Below are positions 51,828 through 60,701 of a stretch of 64,000 nt of DNA, in pieces. The stretch is from Roseovarius sp. THAF9. Lineage in GTDB: Bacteria > Pseudomonadota > Alphaproteobacteria > Rhodobacterales > Rhodobacteraceae. The position numbers were made by a program, and so were the translations under genes. Location: NCBI RefSeq assembly GCF_009363715.1, contig NZ_CP045404.1, positions 3,378,001 to 3,442,000 of the forward strand, given 5' to 3'. Below the pieces are notes generated by a model. It worked only from the letters and a program-made list of their open reading frames with translations, searched no databases and had not been told where the DNA came from. Positions within the stretch are counted from its first letter, which is position 1; each line of letters starts with the position of its first letter.

Positions 51828-51983
51828 ATGCTTGGAATTCTTTCAGATAGCTTCCGCACCGCCACCCGCCTCAACGAAACCGATGCGCGCAGGGGCCGCA
51901 ACCATTGGGGGCCTCACACGCGCTTCGACACCCTCCGCGATGCCGAGCTTGAAGCACACCGCATCGGCCGCCTGCCGCGCTAG
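51828..51983 (+). CDS. Small DUF1127-like protein
   Basis: A 51-residue basic peptide beginning MLGILSDSFRTATRLNET and ending RDAELEAHRIGRLPR, reminiscent of the L-x-D-x-E-L-x-x-I-G-L-x-R end of DUF1127 proteins, some of which bind RNA or regulate phosphate/nitrogen metabolism. AAAGGAACA upstream of the ATG is a good ribosome site. It is divergent from the lysR gene with a 97-bp gap, so it could be its target. Confidence 0.55.
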   Translation: MLGILSDSFRTATRLNETDARRGRNHWGPHTRFDTLRDAELEAHRIGRLPR

Positions 51984-52087
51984 ACCAACGCGATGTTTGA
52001 GTCCCGCATCTTTCATCCCAAACCGGCTCCGCGCCCCCGGCCCTGTCCCTGGCCGTGGCGGACGCGCCGCTGGTCTAATGTCCCACT

Positions 52088-52112
52088 CCCGAGCGCACGC
52101 TGAGCGCTCGGG
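52088..52112. terminator. Hairpin, possible terminator
   Basis: CCCGAGCG and CGCTCGGG form an eight-base perfect stem around a nine-base loop, about 105 bp after the DUF1127-like gene and before the hydrolase gene. There is no T-run, so termination is uncertain. Confidence 0.4.
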
Positions 52113-52189
52113 CGTCTCCCCCGACTGACCCGTGGTCCCGGTCGCCTGGCCGCGCCACGGGTCTCTTTTTCATCGACAGGATCACCCTT

Positions 52190-53017
52190 ATGACCTGGCA
52201 CATTGATCGCACCGCAGATACCCCCGCCGGCACCGTCGCCTGGGGCAGCACCGGGTCCGGCCCGCCGCTCGTACTCGCCCATGGCTGGCCGTGGTCGTCG
52301 GTGTCGTGGCACCGGCTCATCCCCACGCTGGCCCAAACGCATAATGTCCTCTGGTACGACATGCCCGGATACGGTCGCTCGGACAAACGCGCCGATCAGC
52401 CCACCGGCCTCGACGTGCAGGGACAGGTCTTTGCACACATGCTGCGCCATTGGGGCCTCGACCGCCCCCGCGTCGTGGCGCATGATTTCGGCGGCGCAAC
52501 CAGCTTGCGCGCGCATCTGTTGCACGGGGCCGAGTTCGACCATCTGGTATTGATGAACGTGGTCGCGATGCGGCCCTGGGGGTCGGAGTTCTTCGACCAT
52601 GTCGGCCGCCATATCGACGCCTTCACCGGCCTGCCCCCGCATATCCACACAGCCGTGGTGCGGGCCTATATCGATGGCGCGTTGGTCACTGACCTTGCCC
52701 CCGACGATACCGAGGCGCTCGTCGCCCCCTGGCTGGATGAGGCGGGCCGCGACAGCTTCTACCGCCAGTTCGCACAGGCCGACGAACGTTTCACCGCCGA
52801 AATCGAGCCGCAGTACGGCGATGTCCGTTGCCCGGTTAAAATCCTCTGGGGAGAGGCCGATCCATGGATCCCGCTCGACCGTGGCCGCGCCCTGCACGCC
52901 CAGATGCCGACGGCCGCGTTCCAGACACTGGCCGGCGTCGGCCACCTGCCGCAGCTCGAAGCACCCGAAGCCGTGCTAAGCGCCCTAACCGACGTCCTTG
53001 ATCAACAAGACAGCTGA
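52190..53017 (+). CDS. Alpha/beta hydrolase with Asp nucleophile (epoxide hydrolase/dehalogenase type)
   Basis: 275 residues. The oxyanion strand is LAHGWPWSSVSW, the nucleophile elbow is VVAHDFGGATSL with Asp99 in place of Ser, and the acid and His are expected in ILWGEADPWIP and GVGHLPQLEAPEAV. An Asp nucleophile with HDFGG points to epoxide hydrolases or haloalkane/fluoroacetate dehalogenases rather than esterases. The natural substrate is unknown. It is convergent with ccoP, separated by a strong hairpin terminator. Confidence 0.87.
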   Translation: MTWHIDRTADTPAGTVAWGSTGSGPPLVLAHGWPWSSVSWHRLIPTLAQTHNVLWYDMPGYGRSDKRADQPTGLDVQGQVFAHMLRHWGLDRPRVVAHDFGGATSLRAHLLHGAEFDHLVLMNVVAMRPWGSEFFDHVGRHIDAFTGLPPHIHTAVVRAYIDGALVTDLAPDDTEALVAPWLDEAGRDSFYRQFAQADERFTAEIEPQYGDVRCPVKILWGEADPWIPLDRGRALHAQMPTAAFQTLAGVGHLPQLEAPEAVLSALTDVLDQQDS

Positions 53018-53069
53018 ACAAAAAACACCGGCCCTTCCTGAAATGCGCGAACAGAGGGAAGGGCCGGTG
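53014..53069 (-). terminator. Strong intrinsic terminator of ccoNOQP (convergent)
   Basis: The thirteen-base perfect stem CACCGGCCCTTCC / GGAAGGGCCGGTG (53026-53069) is followed on the minus strand by six T (53020-53025). This stops the ccoNOQP transcript and may also act for the opposing hydrolase gene. Confidence 0.85.
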
Positions 53070-53125
53070 CCAAATCCGGGGGTCTGGGTACCCAGACCTC
53101 CGGAAATCTCGTGTCAGACGTCAGG

Positions 53126-53992
53126 TCATTCGCCACCGCCCAGTTGGTGAACGTAAGCGGAAACCGCGCGGATCTCCGCTTCACTCAGGCGGTTCTGCCA
53201 GGGCGGCATCACGCCAAAGCGCGAGTTCCATACCGTCTCATACAGCGCGTCGTAATCCCCGCCATACAGCCAAATCGCGTCGGTCAGGTTGGGCGCGCCC
53301 TGTTCGACCATGCCCATGCCGTTCTCGCCGTGGCAGGCGGCACAGTTATATTCGAACACTTCCGCACCCGCCTCGGCGGCCTGCGCGTCCTGCGGTTCAC
53401 CCGACAGGGACATGACGTAATTCACCACCTGCATGACTTCTTCCTCGGTCAGAAGCTCGTCACGGCCAAAGGCCGGCATTTCCGAGTAGCGCGCATCAGG
53501 GTCCTCGTCATTGCGGATCCCGTGGGTAACGGTCGTGTGGATCGCCTCCATAGAGCCGCCCCACAGCCACGCGTCGTCCGACAGCGTCGGATATCCCGTA
53601 AACCCGCCGCCCTCTCGCCCGTGGCACTGCACGCACCAGGTGTTGAACACCGCCTCGCCAGCCGAGCGCGCATAGCCCGCCAGTTCGTCGTCGCCGGGAA
53701 TGGACGCCAGCTCGACACTGGCCAGCCGTTCGTTGATCTGAGCGTTGGCCGCCTCGGCCGCCTCGATCTCGGTCTGCACGTTGGCCCGGGTCGAGTACCC
53801 CAGATAGCCCTGCGTCGCGCCCGAGATCATCGGCCAGGCCGGATAGGCGATCGTATACCAGACGCCCCAGGCGATCGTGGCGTAGAACACCCACAGCCAC
53901 CAGCGCGGCAACGGGTTGTTGTACTCCTCGATCCCGTCCCATTCGTGGCCGGTGGTCTCGACCTCATGGTTGTCTTGCGGTTTCTTAGCCAT
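53126..53992 (-). CDS. ccoP: cbb3 oxidase dihaem cytochrome c subunit CcoP
   Basis: 288 residues. N-terminal membrane helix (about 33-55: WWLWVFYATIAWGVWYTIAYPAWP), then two periplasmic cytochrome c domains with haem sites CVQCH (about 130) and CAACH (about 220) and later Met ligands in SEMPAFG and GVMPPW. ETTGHEWDGIEEYNNPLPRWW is the characteristic CcoP N-terminus. Start ATG 53992; a longer reading into ccoQ is not supported. It is the last gene of ccoNOQP. Confidence 0.96.
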   Translation of the reverse strand: MAKKPQDNHEVETTGHEWDGIEEYNNPLPRWWLWVFYATIAWGVWYTIAYPAWPMISGATQGYLGYSTRANVQTEIEAAEAANAQINERLASVELASIPGDDELAGYARSAGEAVFNTWCVQCHGREGGGFTGYPTLSDDAWLWGGSMEAIHTTVTHGIRNDEDPDARYSEMPAFGRDELLTEEEVMQVVNYVMSLSGEPQDAQAAEAGAEVFEYNCAACHGENGMGMVEQGAPNLTDAIWLYGGDYDALYETVWNSRFGVMPPWQNRLSEAEIRAVSAYVHQLGGGE

Positions 53993-53993
53993 T

Positions 53994-54191
53994 TTATTGC
54001 TCCTCGTCCGAGGCACGGCGCGTGGCCGGGGCCGGCGCGTCTTCATTGCGGAAGGGAATGTCTGCGACATCCTGGTAGGCGCCCCGCGATCCGGGCCGCA
54101 TGACCCAGATCACGACGCCGATGAAGAAGGCGAAGAGCGCCAGCAGCATCCAGCTGTCCGCGAACTCCCGCAGCAGGGAATAGGTGTCCAT
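53994..54191 (-). CDS. ccoQ: cbb3 oxidase small subunit CcoQ
   Basis: 65 residues with a single membrane helix (about 13-31, WMLLALFAFFIGVVIWVMRPG) followed by the typical tail (DVADIPFRNED). It stabilises the oxidase and protects it from oxygen in Rhodobacter. It lies between ccoO and ccoP with gaps of 12 and 1 bp. Confidence 0.93.
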   Translation of the reverse strand: MDTYSLLREFADSWMLLALFAFFIGVVIWVMRPGSRGAYQDVADIPFRNEDAPAPATRRASDEEQ

Positions 54192-54203
54192 CGTCGTCCC
54201 TCC

Positions 54204-55004
54204 TTACCGGCTTGCCACGGGCGTGAAGGTCGAGAAATCGACCAGCGTGCCCAGCATCTGCAGATAGGCGATCAAAGCGTCGGCTTCGCTGATGCCAGCG
54301 CGACCGTCGAAATTGGCCACCTGCACCTTGTCGCCATACCGCTCGATCAACCCGTCATAGTCGCTGTCGGGATCGGCCTGCGCCCGGAAATCCGCCTGCG
54401 CGTTTTCCACATGCGCGTCCTCGTACGGCACACCCACCAGCTTGTGCGTCGCCAGAAGGTCTTCGACGTACTGCCCGTCGATCAGCCGCTCCTCCAGATA
54501 GCCGTATTTGGGCATCACCGATTCCGGCACCACCGATTGCGGGTCGCGCAGGTGATCTACATGCCAAGCATTGGAGTAGCGCCCGCCGACACGCGCCAGG
54601 TCCGGCCCGGTCCGCTTGGACCCCCACTGGAACGGGTGGTCGTACTGGCTTTCCGCCGCAAGGCTGTAATGCCCGTACCGCTCCACCTCGTCGCGCATCG
54701 GCCGGATCATCTGGCTGTGACACACATAGCACCCCTCGCGGATGTAGATGTCACGTCCGGTCAGCTCCAGCGGGGTGTAGGGGCGCATACCCTCCACCTC
54801 TTCGATAGTGTTCTCCAGCCAGAACAGCGGTGCGATCTGCACGATGCCGCCGATGGTCACCACCAGGAAGGCAAAGATCGCCAGCAGGGTCACGTTGCGT
54901 TCCAGGATCTGGTGCCGGTCCAGGAAGGTCTTCTTCTTGGGCCGGTCCCCCACGCCCGAGGCCGAAGCCGGCATCGGGGGTTTCTGCATTTTATCGTCAG
55001 CCAT
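54204..55004 (-). CDS. ccoO: cbb3 oxidase monohaem cytochrome c subunit CcoO
   Basis: 266 residues: membrane helix about 39-60 ([23 protein letters not shown]), then a cytochrome c domain with [28 protein letters not shown] (haem site CYVCH) and a Met ligand in SVMPKYGYL. It carries electrons from CcoP to CcoN. Second in the operon, 14 bp after ccoN. Confidence 0.96.
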   Translation of the reverse strand: MADDKMQKPPMPASASGVGDRPKKKTFLDRHQILERNVTLLAIFAFLVVTIGGIVQIAPLFWLENTIEEVEGMRPYTPLELTGRDIYIREGCYVCHSQMIRPMRDEVERYGHYSLAAESQYDHPFQWGSKRTGPDLARVGGRYSNAWHVDHLRDPQSVVPESVMPKYGYLEERLIDGQYVEDLLATHKLVGVPYEDAHVENAQADFRAQADPDSDYDGLIERYGDKVQVANFDGRAGISEADALIAYLQMLGTLVDFSTFTPVASR

Positions 55005-55018
55005 TTTTCCGGCCCTCC

Positions 55019-56623
55019 TTATTCAGCCGGGACAGCGGAGTTGTCGGTCTGCACCGCCGGGCTCCGTCTGACTGTCATGTAAAGGTTGTAGCACATGATC
55101 AGGGCACCGGAGAGGAACAGGACCCCACCCAGACCGCGCACCACGTACATCGGCAGCTTCGCACTCACCGTGTCGGCGAAAGAGTTCACCAGGAACCCGT
55201 TGGCATCCACTTCGCGCCACATCAGGCCCTCCATGATACCCGTCACCCACATCGACGCCGCGTAAAGAATGATCCCGATCGTCGCCAGCCAGAAGTGCCA
55301 GCTCACCAGGCTCAGGCTGTACAGCCGCTCGCGGTTCCACAGCTTCGGCACCAAGAAGTAAAGGCAGCCGAACGTGATCATCCCGTTCCAGCCCAGCGCG
55401 CCCGAATGCACGTGCCCGATGGTCCAGTCGGTGTAGTGCGACAGGCTGTTCACCGCGCGGATCGACATCATCGGCCCTTCAAAGGTGGACATCCCGTAGA
55501 AGCCAAGGCTGATCACCATCATCCGGATCACCGGATCGGTCCGCAGCTTGTCCCACGCACCCGACAGCGTCATCAGACCGTTGATCATCCCGCCCCAGGA
55601 CGGCATCCACAGCACGATCGAGAACACCATGCCCAGCGTCGAGGCCCAGTCGGGCAGCGCCGTGTAATGCAGGTGGTGCGGACCGGCCCAGATATAAAGA
55701 AAGATCAGCGCCCAGAAGTGGATGATCGACAGTTTATAGCTGAACACCGGCCGCCCGGCCTGTTTCGGCACGAAGTAGTACATCATCGCCAGGAACCCTG
55801 CGGTCAGGAAGAACCCCACGGCGTTATGGCCGTACCACCACTGCGTCATCGCATCCTGCACGCCCGAAAAGACCTGAACGGATTTCGAGCCGAAGATGCT
55901 CACCGGGATGCTCAGGTTGTTCACCACGTGCAGCATGGCAACGGTGATGATGAACGACAGGTAGAACCAGTTCGCCACGTAGATATGCGGCTCCTTGCGC
56001 TTCACCAGCGTGCCGACGAAGACGGCCAGGTACGACACCCAGACAATGGTCAGCCACCAGTCCACGTACCACTCGGGTTCCGCGTATTCCTTGGATTGCG
56101 TCGCGCCCAGCAGGTATCCCGTGGCGGCCAGCACGATCACCAGCTGGAACCCCCAGAACACGAACCACGCCAGGTTTCCGCCCCACAGCCGCGCCGCGCA
56201 GGTGCGCTGCACCACGTAAAACGACGTCGCGATCAGCGCGTTACCGCCAAACGCGAAGATCACCGCGCTGGTGTGCAAGGGCCGCAGCCGGCCAAAGTTC
56301 ATGTAGCCTTGCGCCCATTCGAAATTGAGGCTCGGAAAGGCCAGCTGGAACGCGATGAACGTCCCCACCAGAAAGCCCACGACCCCCCAAAGCGCCGTGG
56401 CGATCACCCCGGCGCGCACGACCCCGTCCATGTATTCCCCGGACAGATCGACCACGGGATGGTCCTCGTCCGTGTTGCGCAGCACCCAGATGAACATGCC
56501 CGCCGCCACAAGGGCGATGGTCAGCGCATTCACAAGGTACGCGATATCCCGCGCCTGGTTGGCGGCGAACAGCGCGAAAAACGCGATCAGCCCCAGCAGG
56601 ATCAGTTTTACGTAGTTACCCAT
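55019..56623 (-). CDS. ccoN: cbb3-type cytochrome c oxidase catalytic subunit CcoN
   Basis: 534 residues with about 12 membrane helices. High-affinity oxygen reduction with proton pumping in microaerobic respiration. The haem b/CuB ligands are visible: [45 protein letters not shown] and [18 protein letters not shown] 56623, with AAAGGGA upstream, is favoured over the longer start at 56641. The upstream region has two perfect FNR boxes shared with the divergent usp gene. Confidence 0.97.
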   Translation of the reverse strand: MGNYVKLILLGLIAFFALFAANQARDIAYLVNALTIALVAAGMFIWVLRNTDEDHPVVDLSGEYMDGVVRAGVIATALWGVVGFLVGTFIAFQLAFPSLNFEWAQGYMNFGRLRPLHTSAVIFAFGGNALIATSFYVVQRTCAARLWGGNLAWFVFWGFQLVIVLAATGYLLGATQSKEYAEPEWYVDWWLTIVWVSYLAVFVGTLVKRKEPHIYVANWFYLSFIITVAMLHVVNNLSIPVSIFGSKSVQVFSGVQDAMTQWWYGHNAVGFFLTAGFLAMMYYFVPKQAGRPVFSYKLSIIHFWALIFLYIWAGPHHLHYTALPDWASTLGMVFSIVLWMPSWGGMINGLMTLSGAWDKLRTDPVIRMMVISLGFYGMSTFEGPMMSIRAVNSLSHYTDWTIGHVHSGALGWNGMITFGCLYFLVPKLWNRERLYSLSLVSWHFWLATIGIILYAASMWVTGIMEGLMWREVDANGFLVNSFADTVSAKLPMYVVRGLGGVLFLSGALIMCYNLYMTVRRSPAVQTDNSAVPAE

Positions 56624-56717
56624 TTTGCGTCCCTTTGCCATACACCCGAGTCGGCCTTTTGGGCCGCCCGGGTCTTTCAGACTGTCCCGCTTATTTCCGA
56701 TGCCGAGTCACCCTGCT

Positions 56718-56731
56718 TTGATCTCGATCAA
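56718..56731. promoter_or_regulatory. FNR/FnrL box (ccoN proximal)
   Basis: TTGAT-CTCG-ATCAA, a perfect consensus, extended to TTTGATCTCGATCAAA. It is centred about 101 bp from the ccoN start; an activating position at -41.5 would give an untranslated leader of about 60 bases. Confidence 0.88.
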
Positions 56732-56749
56732 AGGATTGCCGCCTTGCGG

Positions 56750-56763
56750 TTGATCGTCATCAA
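56750..56763. promoter_or_regulatory. FNR/FnrL box (usp proximal)
   Basis: A second perfect TTGAT-CGTC-ATCAA, 32 bp from the first and centred about 68 bp from the usp start; this would put usp transcription start near 56798. Each divergent gene thus seems to have its own site. Confidence 0.88.
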
Positions 56764-56824
56764 GGCGCCGCGGCCGAACGCGGCGTATCCTCGCGTCGAA
56801 ACGGCCCTTGAAAGGAGCGATACA

Positions 56825-57679
56825 ATGTTCTGGAAGACGATCTTCTGTGCCCTGTCCGATGCCCGCCGCGTCGAGCACACGCTGACCTACGCCGCCGACC
56901 TCGCGCGCCTACACGGCGCGCATCTCGACGTGCTTTGCCTTGGTGTCGCACGCGATGCCTCAAGTCAGTATTTTTCCGGCGCGGGCGCCGCCGGCGGCGT
57001 CGTTCTGCTTCAGAACGTCTTCGAAAACTGCCAGGCCGAGGCCGTTGAAATCGACACCGACGCCCGTGCCATCCTTGAAAAGCAGGACGGCTTCTTCTGG
57101 TCCTGCGATCAGGGCGTCGCGCAACTGGCCGATCTGGGTCAACACGTTGCCGACCGCGCCCGCTTCGCCGATGTGGCGGTGCTGCCCATGCCTTATGGCG
57201 AGGGGCTGGGCCCCGAGCTTGCCCCACTGACCGAGGCGATCCTGTTCGACGGACGCATCCCCGCGATGATCCTGCCCAACGCGCCCGACCTGGCGGTCAG
57301 CCCGAAAAAGGTGGTGGTTGCCTGGAACGATGGCCGCGAAGCGCTGCGCGCCGCCCGCGACGCCCTGCCGATGCTGCAACGGGCCGACCGCGTGCACGTG
57401 GTGGTGGTCGACCCGCCGGTGCACGGCCCGAACCGCTCCGATCCCGGCGGGCTGATCTCGCAATTCCTCGTGCGCCACGGCGTCACGGTCGAGGTCGACG
57501 TGCTGTCGAAAACCCTGCCCCGCGTCGCCGACGTGCTCTTGCGCCGCGCACAGGATATCGACGCCGACGCGCTGGTCATGGGCGCCTACGGCCGTTCCCG
57601 CGTGCGCGAGGCGGTCTTCGGCGGCGCCTCCCGCTACATGCTGGAGCACGCGCCCCTGCCGCTCTTCATGGCACACTGA
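56825..57679 (+). CDS. Tandem-domain universal stress protein
   Basis: 284 residues with two UspA-type folds: residues 1-145 (FCALSDARRVEHTLTYAADLARLHGAHLDVLCLG) and about 155-284 (KVVVAWNDGREALRAARDALPML, ending ADALVMGAYGRSRVREAVFGGASRYMLEHAPLPLFM). The second copy keeps the ATP-binding G-x-x-G-x-R-x9-G-S/A pattern (GAYGRSRVREAVFGGAS); the first is degenerate. Divergent from ccoN with FNR boxes between, consistent with low-oxygen induction as for many Usp proteins in Rhodobacterales. Start ATG 56825 with GAAAGGAG upstream. Confidence 0.9.
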   Translation: MFWKTIFCALSDARRVEHTLTYAADLARLHGAHLDVLCLGVARDASSQYFSGAGAAGGVVLLQNVFENCQAEAVEIDTDARAILEKQDGFFWSCDQGVAQLADLGQHVADRARFADVAVLPMPYGEGLGPELAPLTEAILFDGRIPAMILPNAPDLAVSPKKVVVAWNDGREALRAARDALPMLQRADRVHVVVVDPPVHGPNRSDPGGLISQFLVRHGVTVEVDVLSKTLPRVADVLLRRAQDIDADALVMGAYGRSRVREAVFGGASRYMLEHAPLPLFMAH

Positions 57680-58056
57680 GCAGCGGCGTCCGCAGACTCC
57701 CAGCGGCAAGTTTCGACAAAGGAAACAGACCGCCCCTGATGTGAGGGGGGGGCATCCAAACTCCAATGCCTCTGCAGGCATCAGTGAGGGAAACCTGATC
57801 GCGGGACCGGCCGCTATGCGGGACTTTCAAGACTTTCGGACTCGTCAAGCAAGCCTTGGCTTTCGGCCCTTAGCGGCACTTCACGGCGACTAATGACGCT
57901 GCACTGCAACTTTCGCGAAGCCGACATTCATTGCGAAGTCGACACACCCAGGTTTTTTATAACCCCAACATATCGTTGGGGTCTTTTTTTGCGCAATAAA
58001 TACCGACTTTCCAAAAGCTCAGCCCGGCATTGCAGACTCGTCCCGACCCAGCCGTA
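57680..58056. other. 377-bp spacer ending in a terminator; possible small RNA or 3' UTR
   Basis: There is no convincing gene; the open frame at 57893 would read through the terminator. The interval contains several potential stems (a G-run block near 57733-57752, ATGCC/GGCAT near 57765-57782) and closes with a strong plus-strand terminator at 57962-57990. A related degenerate repeat (about 57845-57945) resembles the one at 1865-1956. Either usp has an about 310-base 3' UTR or an independent small RNA is made here. Confidence 0.45.
57962..57990 (+). terminator. Strong intrinsic terminator
   Basis: The eight-base perfect stem ACCCCAAC / GTTGGGGT with loop ATATC is followed by CTTTTTTT. It acts on the plus strand, about 280 bp beyond the usp stop, with no gene immediately before it. 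Confidence 0.88.
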
Positions 58057-58764
58057 TCATTGCAAAAACGCTCCCGGGTTATCTGCAAATTCCTGTTGAG
58101 CGCGCTCGTATTCGCCTGGATTCCCGATATCGATCCAGCGGCATGGCTGGGTGAAGCCGGACACCTTGTGCGCCTCTTCGATTAGCCGCAAAACGAGGGA
58201 CGGAGCGTCGAGGTACGCATTGGGATGGATTAAAGACTTCACGTGCGGCGAATACACATAGATCCCCATACTTGCCGCGTAAGACATCTTTGGCTTCTCG
58301 TCATACCCGGTAACTGTGTTTTCATCGCCAAGCGACAGAACGCCAAGCTGGATCTGCACCTCGGTCGTGACGACGCCGACCGTCAGGTCGGCGCCCGTGT
58401 CCAAGTGGTGCTGCATCATGGCATTGAAATCGATATCCGACAGTAGATCGCCGTTCATCACGAAAAATGGCTCATCAAGGCCCGCGATCGTACCGATGGC
58501 CCCGGCGGTGCCCAAGGGCTTTTCCTCGACGTGATAGATGATGTTCATGCGCTCTGATATCGAGTTTTGCGACAGGTAAGTCTGGATCAAATTGCCAAGA
58601 TAGCCGATGGCAATCACTACGTCCGTCACACCGGCCTTTTCCAGCCGTCGCAGGATGATCTCGATGATCGGCAAATCGCCGATCGGCAGCAAAGGCTTAG
58701 GCAGAATAGCTGTATAAGGACGCATCCGCAGACCTTGTCCGCCAGCGAGGATAACCGCTTTCAT
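58057..58764 (-). CDS. Sugar-phosphate nucleotidyltransferase (RfbA/ManC-like)
   Basis: 235 residues. The nucleotide-binding signature is MKAVILAGGQGLRMRPYTAILPKPLLPIGDLPIIEIIL; GDLLSDIDF holds the metal-binding Asp, and GYDEKPKMSY the sugar-binding Glu. Size and motifs fit the short glucose-1-phosphate thymidylyl/cytidylyl or mannose-1-phosphate guanylyl group; the exact sugar is unclear. AGGAGG upstream fixes ATG 58764. It is the last gene of a four-gene minus-strand unit for an activated sugar. Confidence 0.87.
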   Translation of the reverse strand: MKAVILAGGQGLRMRPYTAILPKPLLPIGDLPIIEIILRRLEKAGVTDVVIAIGYLGNLIQTYLSQNSISERMNIIYHVEEKPLGTAGAIGTIAGLDEPFFVMNGDLLSDIDFNAMMQHHLDTGADLTVGVVTTEVQIQLGVLSLGDENTVTGYDEKPKMSYAASMGIYVYSPHVKSLIHPNAYLDAPSLVLRLIEEAHKVSGFTQPCRWIDIGNPGEYERAQQEFADNPGAFLQ

Positions 58765-58774
58765 ATGGACCTCC

Positions 58775-59773
58775 TCAAATCTGGTAGCCGTCAGCGGTGA
58801 AATATTCGAGGTTCTCCTCGACCCATCGCGCGGTTTGGGCAAGCCCCTCGGCGAGTGAGACCTTGGGCGCCCAGTCCAGCATCTCCGCAGCGCGCGCGGT
58901 CGACGCGATGAGGCGGTTCACCTCGCTTTTCGCAGGGCGTTGCCGGTCGGATTGATCGGCGATGATGCGTGGCGATTTTCCCAGAACCGCGCAGATTTCC
59001 TTTACCAGATCGCCGATGCTGATCTCGACACCGGTGCCAAGCTGGGTGACCTCGCCCACAGTCGCGCCAACCTCGGCAACGCGCATGGCCCCCGCCACCG
59101 TATCCTCGACGAACAGCAGATCGCGCGTGGGATGCAGCGAGCCTAATCTGACCTCGTCGCCGCGCAGGGCTTGACTGATGACGGTGGGAATGATGGCGCG
59201 GGCCGGCTGTCGCGGCCCGTAGGTGTTGAAGGGGCGGCAAATCGCAACCGGCGTTCCGAAGGCCCGGTGATAGCTTAACCCAAGCTGGTCGGCGGCGATC
59301 TTGCTGGCGGCGTAAGGCGACTGCGCCTGAAGTGGATGCGCCTCGTCGATCGGCGCGTAAAGCGCGGTGCCGTAGACCTCGCTGGTCGAGAAGATCACCA
59401 ATTTCGACACCCCTGCCGACCGCGCCGCCTCAAGCACGTTGGTGGTGCCCATCACGTTGGTCTGTACCACATCGACGGGATGAACATAGGAATAGGGAAT
59501 GCCGATATGCGCGCCGAGGTGAAAGATCGTATCGCAATCCATCGCGGCGGCGCGCAAGGCTGCTGGGTCTTTCAGGTCGCCCATGACGAACCGTATACGG
59601 CGACGCAGGTCCGGATTCATATAAGCCGCGGCGCCCCCGACCCCACGCGAAGAATACCGCGTGAACACCGTCACATCCGCGCCCGCCCGGACCAGCGCCT
59701 CGGACAGGAAACTGCCGATGAATCCCGCTCCGCCCGTGACCAGAACGCGCCTGTCTTTCCAGAAATCCGTCAT
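58775..59773 (-). CDS. NAD-dependent sugar-nucleotide epimerase/dehydratase
   Basis: 332-residue extended SDR. The Rossmann loop is VLVTGGAGFIGSFLSEAL; catalytic residues are Ser/Thr in FSTSEVYG and Tyr-x3-Lys in SPYAASKIAADQL; substrate contacts are in RPFNTYGPRQPARAIIP and HPTRDLLFVEDTVAGAM. The pattern resembles GDP-mannose 4,6-dehydratase or UDP-glucose epimerase-like enzymes. It overlaps the next upstream gene by ATGA and precedes the nucleotidyltransferase by 10 bp. Confidence 0.88.
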   Translation of the reverse strand: MTDFWKDRRVLVTGGAGFIGSFLSEALVRAGADVTVFTRYSSRGVGGAAAYMNPDLRRRIRFVMGDLKDPAALRAAAMDCDTIFHLGAHIGIPYSYVHPVDVVQTNVMGTTNVLEAARSAGVSKLVIFSTSEVYGTALYAPIDEAHPLQAQSPYAASKIAADQLGLSYHRAFGTPVAICRPFNTYGPRQPARAIIPTVISQALRGDEVRLGSLHPTRDLLFVEDTVAGAMRVAEVGATVGEVTQLGTGVEISIGDLVKEICAVLGKSPRIIADQSDRQRPAKSEVNRLIASTARAAEMLDWAPKVSLAEGLAQTARWVEENLEYFTADGYQI

Positions 59774-60666
59774 ATCGTCGTCGATGCCTTCCTGTGAGGT
59801 TGGGTCGTCTGCATGGCCCGCTCAAGCGCGGTCTCCAGATCGTGGCGTGGCTGCCAGCCGGTGCGCGCCATAAGGTGCGCGGGGTCGCCATAACAAATGT
59901 CGACCCCCTCTTCGGCGTCGGACGGATCGCGGCTGACCCAGCTTGCGCCAAGCGCCTCGGCGATCCGATCAAGCAGATCGCGGATGCGTGTCGGGCGGCC
60001 CGTCGCCACGTTCAGTGCCTCGCCCGGCGCACCGTGCAGTGCCATCGCGATAAGGGCGTCCGCCGCATCCTCGACGTGCATGAAATCCCGGACATGGTTC
60101 ACTGGCCCGACTTCGAAACTGCCGCCACGGGCCGCCCGAGCCTTGCGGATGAAGACCTCCGGTGCCAGATGGGCAGGCTGCCCCGCCCCGATCAGATTGA
60201 ATACTATACCTGTCTGAATATCGTGCCCATCTCGCGTATGGGCCCGCTGGCCAAGCTCCATCGCGGCCAGTTTGGCGCGGCCATAGTCCGATGTCGGCTT
60301 TTTGGGATCATCCTCGCGCGTTGCGCGGGTCTGAGCCGCCCCGTGCCCATAGATCGCCGCCGAGCCCGTCAGGACCAGACGTGGCCATGCGCCCGCAAGT
60401 CCGAGTGCTGTGATCCATGTTTCTGTCAGGACAAGGTTGTCTGTGACGTCGCCCACCCCGGGCAGAACCCCCGCCGCGTCGATAGCATAGTCGGGGCGCG
60501 TGTTGTCCAGAAACGCGGCAAGGCCTGTGGCATTGCCGGTATGGAAGATTTCCCGCGAGACGGCGATTGCCTCCAGCTCCCACGCCGCCGCCCGCGCCAC
60601 GACTGCCTGCCCCAAGAAACCCGACGCACCGGTGACAAGCAGCTTGTTTTTGCGCTGGCGGATCAT
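59770..60666 (-). CDS. NAD-dependent epimerase/reductase (SDR), sugar-nucleotide type
   Basis: 298 residues. The Rossmann loop is LLVTGASGFLGQAVVARA; the active-site Ser is in LTGSAAIYG and Tyr-Lys in SDYGRAKLAAMEL; HVRDFMHVEDAADALI is the usual late signature. It is shorter than its neighbour and more like dTDP-sugar or GDP-6-deoxy-sugar reductases, which act after a 4,6-dehydratase. Together the pair would make a deoxy-sugar nucleotide; this is inferred from order and type. Confidence 0.83.
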   Translation of the reverse strand: MIRQRKNKLLVTGASGFLGQAVVARAAAWELEAIAVSREIFHTGNATGLAAFLDNTRPDYAIDAAGVLPGVGDVTDNLVLTETWITALGLAGAWPRLVLTGSAAIYGHGAAQTRATREDDPKKPTSDYGRAKLAAMELGQRAHTRDGHDIQTGIVFNLIGAGQPAHLAPEVFIRKARAARGGSFEVGPVNHVRDFMHVEDAADALIAMALHGAPGEALNVATGRPTRIRDLLDRIAEALGASWVSRDPSDAEEGVDICYGDPAHLMARTGWQPRHDLETALERAMQTTQPHRKASTTI

Positions 60667-60701
60667 GAGGCCGGCCCTTCAGTTCTGCCGAGACCGGCCG
60701 G

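Noticed and set aside
54830..57679. 949-codon plus-strand frame spanning ccoN antisense and the usp gene
   Set aside because: Only the last 284 codons from ATG 56825 encode a recognisable protein; the rest is antisense to ccoO/ccoN.
57893..58099. 68-codon frame after the usp gene
   Set aside because: It reads straight through a strong intrinsic terminator with its hairpin and T-run, so it is unlikely to be translated.
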